Under the pieces are notes generated by a model. The model saw only the letters and a program-made list of their open reading frames with translations, ran no database searches and was not told the origin of the DNA. Below are positions 7,790 to 17,673 of a stretch of 64,000 bases of DNA, one piece after another; positions within the stretch are counted from its first letter, which is position 1; each line of letters opens with the position of its first letter. Source of the stretch: Dyadobacter tibetensis Y620-1 (GTDB taxonomy: Bacteria; Bacteroidota; Bacteroidia; Cytophagales; Spirosomataceae); NCBI RefSeq assembly GCF_000566685.1, contig NZ_AZQN01000002.1, positions 1 through 64,000 of the forward strand, given 5' to 3'. The position numbers and the translations under genes are program-made.

Positions 7790-9687
7790 TGAAAAGAATA
7801 CTGCTGTTACTGACGCTTCTGCTCTTATGGTATGGCCCCGATGCTGCGGGTCAGGATCTGCCCACCTCCCGGCGCGCGCGTGATCATTACCAAAAGGCCC
7901 AGCAGGCTTATCAGTCCCGGCAGCTTCCTATGGCAGCAGAATGGTTTGAAAAGGTAATAGCTTTGGAGCCCGATCATTATAACAGCCATTTGCGGCTTGC
8001 ACAGATTGCAGAGCTCCAGCGTAATACGGTGCAGACAGAACGTCATTTTAGAACTTTGATCAGGCTAAGGCCCGCTGACAACGCTTCCGGGACCGCCTAT
8101 CTATGGCTTGGGAAAAGGAAATTCCAGCAGGAAGCCTATGATTCGGCGCAGTATTTTTTTGAAAAATCAATGCCCCTGCTACCCTCGTCCTCCAATATGT
8201 CCCGGCTGACGGAGCTATATATTGCTAGCTGCGAATTTGCCAGAAAAGCCAAGGAAGCACCCCTGGAAGTTCAGAAAAAGAGTCTGGGAGACACGGTAAA
8301 TTTCCTTTCTACCCAATATTTTCCCGTACTGACAGGCGACAGCGAAACCCTGCTTTTTACGGGTCAGACCAGCGATCGGGATGAGAATATTTATATATCA
8401 CATAAGAAAGAAGGGCGCTGGGAACCCCCTACCCCTATTTCTACGGATATCAATTCCCCAAATAATGAGGGCACCTGCAGTATTTCTGCGGATGGGCGGA
8501 CCCTAGTCTTCACTGCCTGCAACCGCAGCGACGGGTATGGAAGTTGCGACTTGTATATCAGTCATAAACAAGGAGATCGCTGGAGCACGCCTACCAATAT
8601 GGGCCCCCAGATCAACGACCGATCCTGGGAATCTCAACCTTCCCTTTCTGCTGACGGTCATATCCTCTATTTCTCTTCAGACCGGCGGGATGGTCTAGGG
8701 AAAAAGGACCTGTGGTACTCTCAACTGCTAGAGGGTGGTCAGTGGGCGACACCCAAAAATCTGGGCGAAAAAATCAATAGTCCATTTGATGAAGTGGCGC
8801 CATTTATTCATGCCAATGGACGTACCCTGTTTTTCTCATCCGATGGATACCCTGGCATGGGTGGTTTCGATCTGTTTCGTTCTACGCATACCGATAGCAG
8901 TTGGGCCACTCCTGTCAATCTGGGCTATCCCATCAATACGGTGGGCGATCAGGTAGGACTCTTTCTTACCTCTGACGGTCGTCACGCCTTTTATACCGAC
9001 GATGAAGCCAATCAGGGTCGATCTATGTTATATCAATTTGAGCTCCCGGCCAGCTTAAAAAAGCAAATTATCCCCTCCCGCTATGCCAAGGGACGGGTGC
9101 TCGACAAAGCTACCGGCAAGCCTATGGCGGCACAGATTACCCTTTTCGATTTAAAAGCACAGGCCAAAGTGGGTGAATACACCTCAGACAGTCAGAATGG
9201 GCAGTTTCTGGCCGTACTTAACCGGGGCAGCGAATATGCTGTTTATGTAGAAAAAAGGGGCTTTCTTTTTAAGAGCCTCACCTTCCAGGTACAGGATTCT
9301 TCGTCGGTTATCAATCTGGATTTAACCCTGGAACCGGTGGAGAAAGACAAAAGGGAGGTATTGCATAATATTTTTTTCAAAACAGGCTCCTACGAAATCG
9401 ACGAAAAGTCGAAGGTAGAGCTTAATCGGTTGGCAGAATTTCTAAAGCATAATCCAGACCTACGGATTGAAGTGGCCGGATATACGGATAACACCGGGAC
9501 AGATGCCGCAAATCTGGAGCTATCACGGCTAAGAGCGAAGACCGTGACAGAATTTCTAATAAAATATGGAATTAGTCCGGAACGGCTATTGACCAAAGGT
9601 TATGGAAGTGCACAGCCTGTGGCTCCCAATGATACAGATGAAAACCGTCAAAAAAATAGGAGAATTGAATGGCGTATACTTTCATAA
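7789..9687 (+). CDS. TPR / PD40-propeller / OmpA-family envelope protein
   Basis: 632-residue exported protein (signal peptide ending about DAAGQ). In order it has TPR-like helices (residues ~28-160), a PD40/WD40-like beta-propeller with repeated LSADG..LYFSSDR motifs (~175-420), a CarboxypepD-regulatory-like segment (GRVLDKATGKPM..., ~430-510) and a C-terminal OmpA peptidoglycan-binding domain (NIFFKTGSYEID..., AGYTDNTG, NRRIEWRI). This architecture is common in Bacteroidota and includes the type IX secretion-associated PorE group, but orthology to PorE is not established here. It probably sits in the periplasm, anchoring outer-membrane structures to the cell wall. Confidence 0.85.
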   Translation: MKRILLLLTLLLLWYGPDAAGQDLPTSRRARDHYQKAQQAYQSRQLPMAAEWFEKVIALEPDHYNSHLRLAQIAELQRNTVQTERHFRTLIRLRPADNASGTAYLWLGKRKFQQEAYDSAQYFFEKSMPLLPSSSNMSRLTELYIASCEFARKAKEAPLEVQKKSLGDTVNFLSTQYFPVLTGDSETLLFTGQTSDRDENIYISHKKEGRWEPPTPISTDINSPNNEGTCSISADGRTLVFTACNRSDGYGSCDLYISHKQGDRWSTPTNMGPQINDRSWESQPSLSADGHILYFSSDRRDGLGKKDLWYSQLLEGGQWATPKNLGEKINSPFDEVAPFIHANGRTLFFSSDGYPGMGGFDLFRSTHTDSSWATPVNLGYPINTVGDQVGLFLTSDGRHAFYTDDEANQGRSMLYQFELPASLKKQIIPSRYAKGRVLDKATGKPMAAQITLFDLKAQAKVGEYTSDSQNGQFLAVLNRGSEYAVYVEKRGFLFKSLTFQVQDSSSVINLDLTLEPVEKDKREVLHNIFFKTGSYEIDEKSKVELNRLAEFLKHNPDLRIEVAGYTDNTGTDAANLELSRLRAKTVTEFLIKYGISPERLLTKGYGSAQPVAPNDTDENRQKNRRIEWRILS

Positions 9688-9839
9688 GCTTGCATAAAGC
9701 GACTAAAAATTGCACTTTTGCACCGCAACTTGCGTTCTTTGAACTGTAATAAGCGGAAGTCGTAAGGCATTCAGGAATGGGCCCTTCCTATTCCTTCTAA
9801 AAATCTAATGATATCAAAGAACGAGAATAAAAAAGAATT

Positions 9840-10799
9840 ATGGAAATTGAAAAAATTGATTGCCTGATCATCGGATCGGGACCTGCCGGATATACGGCCG
9901 CTATATATGCTTCAAGGGCCGGACTGAACCCGGTAATGTACCAGGGAATACAGCCGGGAGGCCAGCTGACCATCACCACAGAAGTGGATAATTATCCGGG
10001 CTATCCCGATGGAATAACGGGACCGGAAATGATGCAGAATTTCGAAGCTCAGGCCAAGCGTTTCGGGACCGATGTGCGCTATGGAATGGTTACGTCTGTA
10101 GACTTCACAGGCTTTCCTCATAAGGTGGTCGTAGATGGTCAAAAAGAAATAGAAGCTAAAACGGTTATCGTATCAACCGGAGCCTCTGCCAAATGGCTGG
10201 GATTGGAATCGGAGCAGCGCCTCAATGGTAAGGGAGTTTCTGCCTGTGCCGTTTGTGATGGATTTTTCTTCCGTAACCAGGACGTTGTTGTCGTAGGTGC
10301 AGGAGATACGGCGGCTGAAGAAGCTAGCTACCTTGCCAAACTTTGTCGTAAAGTATATATGTTGGTTAGGCGCGATGAAATGCGGGCATCGAAAATCATG
10401 CAGAAACGTGTGGAAACACTCCCCAATATCGAAATCCTCTGGAATACTGAAACGGTAGAGGTGCAGGGAGAAGAGGCAGTTGAGCGGGTATTGGTACGCA
10501 ACCATGTTACAGGTGAGGAGAGAACGCTGGAGGCCACAGGATTTTTTGTCGCCATAGGCCACAAACCTAATACCGATATCTTCAAAGGCTTTCTGGATAT
10601 GGATGAGACAGGATATATTCAAACGGTAAAAGGAACCTCCTTGACCAATATAAAAGGTGTATTTGCTTGTGGTGATGCTCAGGATAATGTCTACCGCCAA
10701 GCTGTAACAGCGGCAGGAACAGGATGTATGGCGGCCCTGGACGCCGAGCGTTTCCTTGCTGCTCTGGAGGTAGAGCACGAAATCATACAAACAGCCTAA
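9840..10799 (+). CDS. trxB: Thioredoxin-disulfide reductase
   Basis: 319-residue FAD/NADPH flavoenzyme that reduces thioredoxin. It has the N-terminal FAD-binding GSGPAGYTAAIYASRAG, the redox-active CAVCDG near residue 135, the NADPH-binding GAGDTAAEEASYLAKLC, and the C-terminal FAD motif GVFACGDAQDNVYRQAVTAAG. Length and order of motifs are standard. It stands as a single gene with a convincing hairpin just downstream at 10827-10859. Confidence 0.96.
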   Translation: MEIEKIDCLIIGSGPAGYTAAIYASRAGLNPVMYQGIQPGGQLTITTEVDNYPGYPDGITGPEMMQNFEAQAKRFGTDVRYGMVTSVDFTGFPHKVVVDGQKEIEAKTVIVSTGASAKWLGLESEQRLNGKGVSACAVCDGFFFRNQDVVVVGAGDTAAEEASYLAKLCRKVYMLVRRDEMRASKIMQKRVETLPNIEILWNTETVEVQGEEAVERVLVRNHVTGEERTLEATGFFVAIGHKPNTDIFKGFLDMDETGYIQTVKGTSLTNIKGVFACGDAQDNVYRQAVTAAGTGCMAALDAERFLAALEVEHEIIQTA

Positions 10800-10826
10800 A
10801 CGGGCCTATAAAGTTTCTAACCTTTC

Positions 10827-10859
10827 CCCTACCCATTTTTCATAAAAAAGTGGGTAGGG
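10827..10859 (+). terminator. Hairpin terminator after trxB
   Basis: Stem CCCTACCCA (10827-10835) pairs perfectly with TGGGTAGGG (10851-10859), extended by facing T and A runs. A T-rich stretch (TTTTTTT, around 10866-10872) follows shortly before the next start codon. Confidence 0.65.
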
Positions 10860-10872
10860 TAACCGTTTTTTT

Positions 10873-11946
10873 ATGAAAAATAAGATTTTTGTCGGGATTC
10901 TTTCCTTGACTTGTTTGCTGACCTGGAATGTTCAGGCCCAGGAGCGGGGAAAATTTAAGAATAACCCCAAAATCAATCAGGCAGGGGTAAATAATAATGA
11001 AGGCCCTACAACCAAGGAGGTGCCTCAAACGGAGGACGAATATAAGACGGTAACTTCAGGACTCCGTTTTCAGAATGCTTTTGAGCCCGTGAAACCCCTC
11101 AATCCCGTGGTAAGCGAAGATACCATTACCCTAGACGAAGGAGAACCTGAACTCGTAGAAGTGGTAGACTCCCTGCTGGTTGCCGACGACTGGGTAAAGG
11201 CGGCTGAATATTACGCCATCTGGGACCCGCGGGTCATCAACCCTTATGGCCTGAGTCCCCTGGAGTTTGATGAGCCCGTGGAGCTTACCTTATACAACGA
11301 ATCTATTAATCAGCTTTGGAGTACACCGATGGAGCGTACGCCCACTACCTCTCAGTTTGGCTACCGCTGGGGTCGCTGGCATAACGGCACCGACCTGGAT
11401 CTGGACACGGGTGACTCTGTCAGGACCACTTTCGATGGAATGGTACGCATTGTAGCTTACGATGGTAGTGGTTATGGACGATTTATTGTAGTCCGCCATT
11501 ATAATGGTTTAGAAACCCTTTATGGTCACCTTTCCAAACAGCTTGTGGAATCGGGACAAACCGTGAAAGCAGGGGAAGTAATAGGCCTGGGTGGAAGTAC
11601 GGGAAGGAGTACTGGCTCACACTTGCATTATGAAAACCGATATGAAGGTAATCCCTTCGATCCTCGAAATATATTCGACTGGCCCAACCGTCAGGTGCGG
11701 TCCCCACATTTCACCCTTACTCCCGACGTTTGGAACCATTTAAGGGGTAAGTCCAGCAAAAGCGAGTTTGAGTCTGGGGATGCTCCAGCAGCTTATGATC
11801 GCTCGATACTCTATCGGGTGCGCTCGGGAGACACCCTCTCATCTATTGCCAGCAAATACGGTATTAGTGTCTCGGCATTGGCCCGTAAAAATCGTATTTC
11901 CACCCGATCCACCTTAAGAATCGGACAAAAGCTACGTGTCAAATAG
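10873..11946 (+). CDS. M23 family metallopeptidase with C-terminal LysM
   Basis: 357-residue exported cell-wall hydrolase. A signal peptide (LTWNVQAQ) is followed by a ~140-residue linker region. A LytM/M23 zinc peptidase domain (~residues 150-270) carries HNGTDLDL and HLHYE, the metal/catalytic motifs. The C-terminal LysM repeat YRVRSGDTLSSIASKYG... gives peptidoglycan binding. All metal ligands of an active enzyme seem present, unlike degenerate EnvC/NlpD-type activators. Expected to act in the periplasm on peptide cross-links. Confidence 0.92.
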   Translation: MKNKIFVGILSLTCLLTWNVQAQERGKFKNNPKINQAGVNNNEGPTTKEVPQTEDEYKTVTSGLRFQNAFEPVKPLNPVVSEDTITLDEGEPELVEVVDSLLVADDWVKAAEYYAIWDPRVINPYGLSPLEFDEPVELTLYNESINQLWSTPMERTPTTSQFGYRWGRWHNGTDLDLDTGDSVRTTFDGMVRIVAYDGSGYGRFIVVRHYNGLETLYGHLSKQLVESGQTVKAGEVIGLGGSTGRSTGSHLHYENRYEGNPFDPRNIFDWPNRQVRSPHFTLTPDVWNHLRGKSSKSEFESGDAPAAYDRSILYRVRSGDTLSSIASKYGISVSALARKNRISTRSTLRIGQKLRVK

Positions 11947-11955
11947 ACCATCGTT

Positions 11956-12687
11956 ATGAAATTAGATATTCTGGCCATTACGGCCCATCCTGATGACGTG
12001 GAGCTCTGCTGCGCAGGCACCCTGCTCACGCAGATCGCCCTGGGCAAAAAAGTCGGAATCGTCGACCTGACCAAGGGAGAACTGGGCACCAGGGGCACCC
12101 CCGAAGGTCGTTTGCTCGAAGGACAGGAGGCGGCAAAAATATTGAATGTTTGTGTACGCGAAAATGTCGGACTTAGAGACGGTTTTTTTACCAATAGTGA
12201 AGAGCAGCAAAAAAAGATCATTCCGTTTATAAGGAAGTATCAGCCAGATATCGTGATCACCAACGCCATTGACGACCGCCACCCCGACCATGGAAGAGGT
12301 GCGCGTATCGTGGCCGACAGCGCCTTCTACTCGGGGCTGCGCATGCTGGAGACTTATGATGAAAACGGGCTGCCTCAGGAAGCCTGGAGGCCCCGGAATG
12401 TATTTCACGCTATCCAGGATCGTTATATCAAACCTGACTTTGTTATTGATATTACTGCCGTGCATGATCAGAAGATTGAAGCTATCAGAGCCTTTAAAAG
12501 CCAGTTTTTCGACCCCGATTATAATGCCAGCAGCAACGAACCTCAGAGCTATATTTCCTCTCCAGAATTTTTAGAATTTATTATTGCCCGTGCCAGAGAA
12601 ATGGGCCATGCCATTGGCGTACCCTTCGGTGAAGGCTTCACCTCCGCACGGATGTTAGGCCTGAAGGATATCAGTAAGATCCTGTAA
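11956..12687 (+). CDS. bshB1: Bacillithiol biosynthesis deacetylase BshB1
   Basis: LmbE/PIG-L zinc deacetylase of 243 residues. AHPDDVELCCAGTL (metal-binding AHPDD) and DRHPDHGRGA mark the family. The end GVPFGEGFTSARMLGLKDI is characteristic of BshB1, which removes acetyl from GlcNAc-malate during bacillithiol synthesis. Bacillithiol is the usual low-molecular-weight thiol of Bacteroidota and Firmicutes. It begins 9 bases after the M23 peptidase gene, so is probably cotranscribed, though there is no functional link. Confidence 0.93.
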   Translation: MKLDILAITAHPDDVELCCAGTLLTQIALGKKVGIVDLTKGELGTRGTPEGRLLEGQEAAKILNVCVRENVGLRDGFFTNSEEQQKKIIPFIRKYQPDIVITNAIDDRHPDHGRGARIVADSAFYSGLRMLETYDENGLPQEAWRPRNVFHAIQDRYIKPDFVIDITAVHDQKIEAIRAFKSQFFDPDYNASSNEPQSYISSPEFLEFIIARAREMGHAIGVPFGEGFTSARMLGLKDISKIL

Positions 12688-12773
12688 TGCAAAAGGTTTT
12701 ATTATTTTCATGACCTTAAAACCATTTGATCTTGTTGTTCGTATATCAGGTATATCAATCAAATGAAGCCATC

Positions 12774-13301
12774 ATGAATCAGATAATTAAAATAACCTTA
12801 CTGCTCCTGAGCCTGGGCCTATATCATACCAGCTATGGTCAGTTGGCAAAAAAGCCGGAAAAAATTCAAAAGACAAATGCCGAATGGAGTAAAATATTAT
12901 CTCCAGAAGTCTACGAAGTTGCACGGCTTAAAGGAACAGAGCGTCCTTTTACCAGCAAGTATGAGACCTCTAAAGAGATAGGAACGTACTACTGTGCCGT
13001 TTGTGGAAATGCGCTTTTCAAAAGTGATACAAAATTTGACAGTGGCTGCGGATGGCCTAGCTTTTATGAGCCTATTTCCAAGCAGTCGATTGTCTACCAT
13101 ACCGATAAAAGTCATGGCATGGTTCGGACAGAAGTAGTCTGTGGCAAATGTGACTCCCATCTGGGGCATGTCTTTAAGGATGGCCCACCACCTACCGGCC
13201 TACGGTACTGCATTAACGGGGTCGTGCTGGATTTCACCAAGGCTCAAACGGCAGAAAAAGCGTATAACGCGGGCAAAAAGCCGAAGACAGGCAGCCGTTA
13301 A
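12774..13301 (+). CDS. msrB: Peptide-methionine (R)-S-oxide reductase MsrB, exported
   Basis: MsrB reduces methionine-R-sulfoxide in proteins. Two CxxC zinc pairs are visible (CAVCG and [12 protein letters not shown]), with SGCGWPSF and the catalytic-Cys motif GLRYCING. I start at the ATG at 12774, which gives [23 protein letters not shown], a clear signal peptide. An upstream in-frame ATG at 12726 adds 16 residues that would spoil it. Export suggests repair of periplasmic proteins. The final segment ([16 protein letters not shown]) is a short basic tail. A strong terminator follows. Confidence 0.93.
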   Translation: MNQIIKITLLLLSLGLYHTSYGQLAKKPEKIQKTNAEWSKILSPEVYEVARLKGTERPFTSKYETSKEIGTYYCAVCGNALFKSDTKFDSGCGWPSFYEPISKQSIVYHTDKSHGMVRTEVVCGKCDSHLGHVFKDGPPPTGLRYCINGVVLDFTKAQTAEKAYNAGKKPKTGSR

Positions 13302-13306
13302 TTTAC

Positions 13307-13331
13307 AAGACCCTTTCGAGGGTCTTTTTTT
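13307..13331 (+). terminator. Rho-independent terminator after msrB
   Basis: AAGACCC, loop TTTCGA, GGGTCTT, then a run of Ts. Classic intrinsic terminator starting 5 bases after the msrB stop. Confidence 0.9.
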
Positions 13332-13562
13332 GGCTCCGAACAATAGTAACTATACGCATAATTATCTGCTATTTTTCTTATTCAATTCCATTCATTTGCT
13401 AGACAGGTTTTCTTGAATTAATAAAGAATATATACGAATTGATAATTACTTCTCCCTGTATTCTACCATTTACACATTTTAAAGACTAGTTTTCAGCCAC
13501 TTAGCAATCATTTTTCTAATTTAATATTAATTTTAAAGGGACAACTAAACTTGCTCAGCTGT

Positions 13563-14537
13563 ATGAAAAAGACCTTTAAAATTATTGGATTAGTGATCGG
13601 GGTACTCTTGCTCCTGCTCGTTGCAGCAGCCGGATACATTAAATGGCAGCTCCCCGACGCCGCTCCGGCTCCAGATATTCTCATCGATAAAAGTCAGGCC
13701 CGGATCGAGCGCGGGGAATACCTGGCCAATCATGTCACCCTTTGTATTGACTGCCACAGTACCAGGGACTGGAGCCGCTTCGCCGGTCCTATTGCTCCTG
13801 GAAACCTGGGGGGTGGAGGAGAAAAATTTGGTCCTGAAATGGGTTTCCCAGGCTCATTTTATTCCCGAAACATCACGCCCTACTCATTGGGAAACTGGAC
13901 TGATGGTGAGATTTTCAGAGCGGTGACTACCGGTGTCAGCAAGGATGGATCGGCATTATTTCCGGTGATGCCTTACCATAATTATGGACGAATGGATTCC
14001 GATGATATCTACGCAATCATCGCCTATCTGCGTACCCTTCCCTCGGTCATCAATACACCTCCAGCTTCTGTAGCCGATTTTCCTGTAAATATCCTGATCA
14101 ACACCATGCCTGCTCCGGCAACGCCTTCCATTTTGCCCAGCGAAGACGAGTTGCTTAGTTATGGCAAGTACCTGACCAATGCGGCCGCCTGCGTGGAATG
14201 TCACAGTCAGATAGACAAGGGGACGATTATACCTGGTACCGAATTTGGTGGAGGTATGGAGTTTCCTATGCCCGGGGGCGTCGTTCGCTCTGCCAATATT
14301 ACTCCCGACAAAGCCACCGGTATAGGTACATGGACCGAGGCTATGTTTGTTGCCAGATTTAAAATGCATGCCGACAGCAATTATTCGGCACCGAAAGTGG
14401 CAGCGGGAGAAATGAACACCCCTATGCCCTGGAATATGTACGGAGGCATGAAAGAATACGATCTCAAGGCCATTTATGCCTATTTAGAAAGCCTGGAACC
14501 AAAAAATCATAAGGTAGAGAAATTTACGAAATTATAA
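13563..14537 (+). CDS. Membrane-anchored di-haem cytochrome c
   Basis: About 324 residues. One N-terminal membrane segment (KIIGLVIGVLLLLLVAAAGY) anchors two class-I cytochrome c domains, each with a haem-binding CxxCH: CIDCH near residue 58 and CVECH near residue 213. Methionines such as MPYHNYG and MPWNMYGG are candidate axial ligands. The start is taken at 13563 (ATGAAAAAG); an ATG four codons upstream is also in frame. Architecture resembles cytochrome subunits of membrane dehydrogenases, but no dehydrogenase gene is adjacent. The 3' end overlaps the convergent truC-like gene by 6 bases. Confidence 0.88.
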   Translation: MKKTFKIIGLVIGVLLLLLVAAAGYIKWQLPDAAPAPDILIDKSQARIERGEYLANHVTLCIDCHSTRDWSRFAGPIAPGNLGGGGEKFGPEMGFPGSFYSRNITPYSLGNWTDGEIFRAVTTGVSKDGSALFPVMPYHNYGRMDSDDIYAIIAYLRTLPSVINTPPASVADFPVNILINTMPAPATPSILPSEDELLSYGKYLTNAAACVECHSQIDKGTIIPGTEFGGGMEFPMPGGVVRSANITPDKATGIGTWTEAMFVARFKMHADSNYSAPKVAAGEMNTPMPWNMYGGMKEYDLKAIYAYLESLEPKNHKVEKFTKL

Positions 14538-15224
14538 GGCGCGATACAGTTGAAGAGTTTCCATCATACGCTGAAATTCGGGCTGTAATGGCGCCGTAAA
14601 ATGATAGTGGCGACCGTCCCAGGGGCTGGCAAAACTCAGCTCCTGGGCATGCAGGAGCATGGTGTTCATCTGGTAACGTTCCAGAAATAGTTTATTCTGT
14701 TTATTGCAACCATGGGGCCTGTCGCCGATAATCGGATGGAAAACGTGAGCCATATGCTTGCGAAGCTGATGCATACGTCCTGTAGCAGGCTGGAGCTCTA
14801 CCAGGGAATATCGGGAACTGGCATGCTTTCCCGAGGGCAAAGGCAGCTCCGTACGGCAAAGGGTACGTAGTGTCGTAAAAGCTTCCTGCTCCTGGCCATT
14901 TTCCTTTTTGATAGGATAGTCGATTTCCAGGGTATCGGGCGTATACCCGCGTACAATAGCCCTATAGGTCTTTTCTACCTTACCCTGGCTAAATAGCATC
15001 TGTAGTTTCCGGTTTCCATCTTCTTCCAGAGCGAATAGCAGCAGACCCGCTGTCTTCCTATCGAGCCTGTGAGCGGGGTAAACCTTACGATCCAGCTGAT
15101 CGCGCAGAATCTGAACCGCAAACTCCTGGGCATCGGCAGCGATAGGACTGCGGTGTACCAATAGGCCATGGGGTTTGTTAATGGCCACCAGGTGGTCGTC
15201 GGCATAACAGATTTCTAAGGTCAT
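14532..15224 (-). CDS. RluA-family pseudouridine synthase (TruC-like)
   Basis: 230-residue RluA-type RNA pseudouridine synthase without an S4 domain. VYPAHRLDRKTAGLLLFA carries the catalytic Asp. INKPHGLLVHRS near the N-terminus and ATGRMHQLRKHMAHVFHPIIGD are family motifs. The short length and the IGDRPHGCNKQNKLF segment resemble TruC, which makes Psi65 in tRNA. The exact target remains an inference. Confidence 0.88.
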   Translation of the reverse strand: MTLEICYADDHLVAINKPHGLLVHRSPIAADAQEFAVQILRDQLDRKVYPAHRLDRKTAGLLLFALEEDGNRKLQMLFSQGKVEKTYRAIVRGYTPDTLEIDYPIKKENGQEQEAFTTLRTLCRTELPLPSGKHASSRYSLVELQPATGRMHQLRKHMAHVFHPIIGDRPHGCNKQNKLFLERYQMNTMLLHAQELSFASPWDGRHYHFTAPLQPEFQRMMETLQLYRAL

Positions 15225-15245
15225 GAAAAATTATCTGGCAGATTT

Positions 15246-15980
15246 TTATTTATCTAAACTGGTCTTGAAGCGGACTCTAAATCGAATGATGGTCCATAAT
15301 ACCAAATACAACATGGCCAGAACCACCCCTATTTCCAGACTCAAGACCAGGGCCGTTCTATCCAGTAGACTCTCTCCTAGGCTTTCAAGAATTTTATAGG
15401 GATCATGGACGATGTCCCAGCTGTTCATTCTCCTTACCCGACCCAAATATACGCCAAAACCAGCCAAAGGAAAACTGATCAATAAAAACATCCAACTAAG
15501 GCGTTTTCCGTATACCCTGTTCCAGGCCGTATGAATCCAGTATAAAGAAACCAGACCGTTGAATAAGCTCACTTCAGCATAGAAAAACAGCATGATATTG
15601 TCATGCCAGGTAAGATCTCTATGAAAGTCTACCACCAGATGCGATAGATCGGTGATCATATAGGGGGCGTTGGGGAAAAAAGCAAGCCATAAAATACTCA
15701 TCAGCGCCAGTCCTACCCTTCCCTCTCTAAAATGTACTGAATAATTATTGGCCAAAAATGCCACAATCAGGGGAATCCAGCTCAGGAATAAGTTCCAGTC
15801 CATGGAAAAGTCCACAGGAGCATTATAGAGTATGCGAACCAGATGAAAGCAAACGGCGATGAGACTCAACCCCAGTAACAAAAGCAGGGAATACAGCCCT
15901 TCCAGGGAAATAATAGGAGGATCAGAAACAGTAAACCGATAACTCCGAAACCAGTTGTATAATTTTCGCAATGGGTTCAT
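15246..15980 (-). CDS. DUF1361 membrane protein
   Basis: 244-residue integral membrane protein with about six to seven hydrophobic segments. The conserved stretch AFFPNAPYMITDLSHL and the later GVYLGRVRRMNSWDI are typical of DUF1361 proteins, whose function is unknown. It lies 21 bases upstream of the TruC-like gene on the same strand and may share its transcript. Confidence 0.82.
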   Translation of the reverse strand: MNPLRKLYNWFRSYRFTVSDPPIISLEGLYSLLLLLGLSLIAVCFHLVRILYNAPVDFSMDWNLFLSWIPLIVAFLANNYSVHFREGRVGLALMSILWLAFFPNAPYMITDLSHLVVDFHRDLTWHDNIMLFFYAEVSLFNGLVSLYWIHTAWNRVYGKRLSWMFLLISFPLAGFGVYLGRVRRMNSWDIVHDPYKILESLGESLLDRTALVLSLEIGVVLAMLYLVLWTIIRFRVRFKTSLDK

Positions 15981-16371
15981 TTATATTTTTCAAGAACGTT
16001 GGGATAGATTAGCCACAAAAGCACTTGTAATAGTACCATTTCCAGCTCTGGAGGTAGCTTTCTGATCTCAAACGTAAAAATATTATTCCAAACCCAAAAT
16101 ATTAACAGGAATTAAGTTAGAAACGGTGACTTTTTTTTATTGATAAGTAATTTTCTATTGATTAATATTGGAATTGTACAAATGGATTACTCAAGCTTCA
16201 GACAGCGGTTAGAGGGAAGATCATAATACAAGCCGGCCGAGTCAGATGTCCGTCTTTTCAGCCAAAGTGAGCATGTTCCCAATAGAAACGAAAGAGGACT
16301 TAAAATTCTGGGCTGAAACCGGTAAGGGTAACAGCCCAGCAAGCTTGTTAATAATAGGATTGATTGCCCTC
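15981..16371. other. Intergenic region, nothing supported
   Basis: About 390 bases between two minus-strand genes. The half nearer DUF1361 is AT-rich and should hold its promoter. I see no conserved ORF, hairpin or RNA motif I can defend. Confidence 0.3.
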
Positions 16372-17673
16372 TTAAGTCGAGGGATTCGGATTAGGCTTCT
16401 TCCTGCGGAAGGGGCGCTTTTTAGCCGGACCTGACCCTTCCTGGACGGTCTTACCCGTTTTTTCCCGGCGGTCGTTACGTCCACGGCCTCCACTGTTTCC
16501 TCCGCTCCCACTATTGCGTTTGGCGTTAAATATGGGAGAGGCTCCCAGACCCAGCTCAGCAGGTATAGGACGTTTTTCTATTTCTTTCTCAAATAGTCTT
16601 TCAATTTTCAAAACATATTTCTGATCGGCTTCATTAATAAAGGTAATGGCCGTCCCTTTGGATGCTGCCCTGGCGGTACGACCGATCCGGTGAACATAGT
16701 CTTCGGGGTCGCGGGGCACATCGTAATTGACTACATGGCTAAGGTTATCGATGTCAATTCCCCTGGAAAGCACATCGGTGGCTACCAGAACAGGAAATTC
16801 CCGATTTTTAAAGGACCTCAACACCGTTTCCCGGTCGGTCTGATCGGAGTCGGAAGAGATGCCATGAGCCTTCAGACCCAGTTTGCGCAGGGCCCTGACG
16901 ATAGGCTCCACAGTGTTTTTCCTGGAGGTGAATAGCACCATACTGGTATCGGCTACGTCGGTCATCAGGTGGGAGAGCAGAGGCAGCTTCTGACTGTCAC
17001 CGGCCATATAAAACTGCTGATCGATTCGCTCCGCAGGGCGGGAAACCGCCAGTCGCACTTCTTTTGGATCATGCAGAATTCTTTTGGCCAGATCTCCTAT
17101 TTTCGACGGCATGGTGGCCGAAAACATCAGGGTCTGTTTTGGAGAAGGCAGAAAGCTCATGATCTTCATGATATCGCCCAGGAAACCCATATCGAGCATG
17201 CGATCGGCCTCATCGAGCACCAGATGTTTCAGCCCATCAAACTTCACATAACCCAGTTGCAGGTGGGCGATTAAGCGGCCGGGGGTAGCAATAATGATGT
17301 CGGCTCCCTGAGAAAGGGCCTTTTTTTGTTGGTCCCATTCCGGACCCTTATTGCCTCCATAAACGGCTATGCTGGTAGCGCCTACAAAATACCCCAGACC
17401 TTGAATCTGCTGGTCGATCTGAACGGCCAGTTCACGGGTAGGAACGAGGATAAGGGCGGCTGTTTTGCCATCGGACTCATGGGCCACTTTATCTAATATA
17501 GGGATCAAATAGGCGGCCGTCTTACCGGTACCAGTCTGAGCACAGGCGAGCAAATCGCCGCCTTCGAGAATAATGGGGATGGCTTGTTCCTGAATGGGGG
17601 TTGCCGCTTGATAGTTCATAGAGTCCACGGCGTTAAGCACGTCTTCGTGGAGCTCAAATTCGTTAAAATTCAA
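16372..17673 (-). CDS. DEAD-box ATP-dependent RNA helicase (RhlE-like)
   Basis: 433 residues: Q motif region (FNEFELHEDVLNAV), motif I AQTGTGKTAAYLIPIL, PTRELAVQ, TPGRL, motif II LDEADRMLDMGF, motif III SATMP, VLVATDVLSRGIDID and HRIGRTARA. The ~55-residue C-terminal tail is Gly/Arg/Lys-rich (SGGNSGGRGRNDRREKTG, KKRPFRRKKPNPNP), typical of RhlE-type RNA chaperone tails. It likely remodels RNA in ribosome assembly or decay. Confidence 0.93.
   Translation of the reverse strand: MNFNEFELHEDVLNAVDSMNYQAATPIQEQAIPIILEGGDLLACAQTGTGKTAAYLIPILDKVAHESDGKTAALILVPTRELAVQIDQQIQGLGYFVGATSIAVYGGNKGPEWDQQKKALSQGADIIIATPGRLIAHLQLGYVKFDGLKHLVLDEADRMLDMGFLGDIMKIMSFLPSPKQTLMFSATMPSKIGDLAKRILHDPKEVRLAVSRPAERIDQQFYMAGDSQKLPLLSHLMTDVADTSMVLFTSRKNTVEPIVRALRKLGLKAHGISSDSDQTDRETVLRSFKNREFPVLVATDVLSRGIDIDNLSHVVNYDVPRDPEDYVHRIGRTARAASKGTAITFINEADQKYVLKIERLFEKEIEKRPIPAELGLGASPIFNAKRNSGSGGNSGGRGRNDRREKTGKTVQEGSGPAKKRPFRRKKPNPNPST

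Noticed and set aside
10173-10790. 205-codon minus-strand ORF opposite trxB
   Set aside because: Shadow of trxB; the plus strand carries all thioredoxin reductase motifs.
12726-12773. Longer N-terminus of MsrB
   Set aside because: It would place 16 polar/mixed residues before a clear signal peptide; the ATG at 12774 is more sensible.
16242-16511. 89-codon minus-strand ORF
   Set aside because: Over half overlaps the repetitive Gly/Arg tail of the helicase gene in another frame; no start signal or homology seen.
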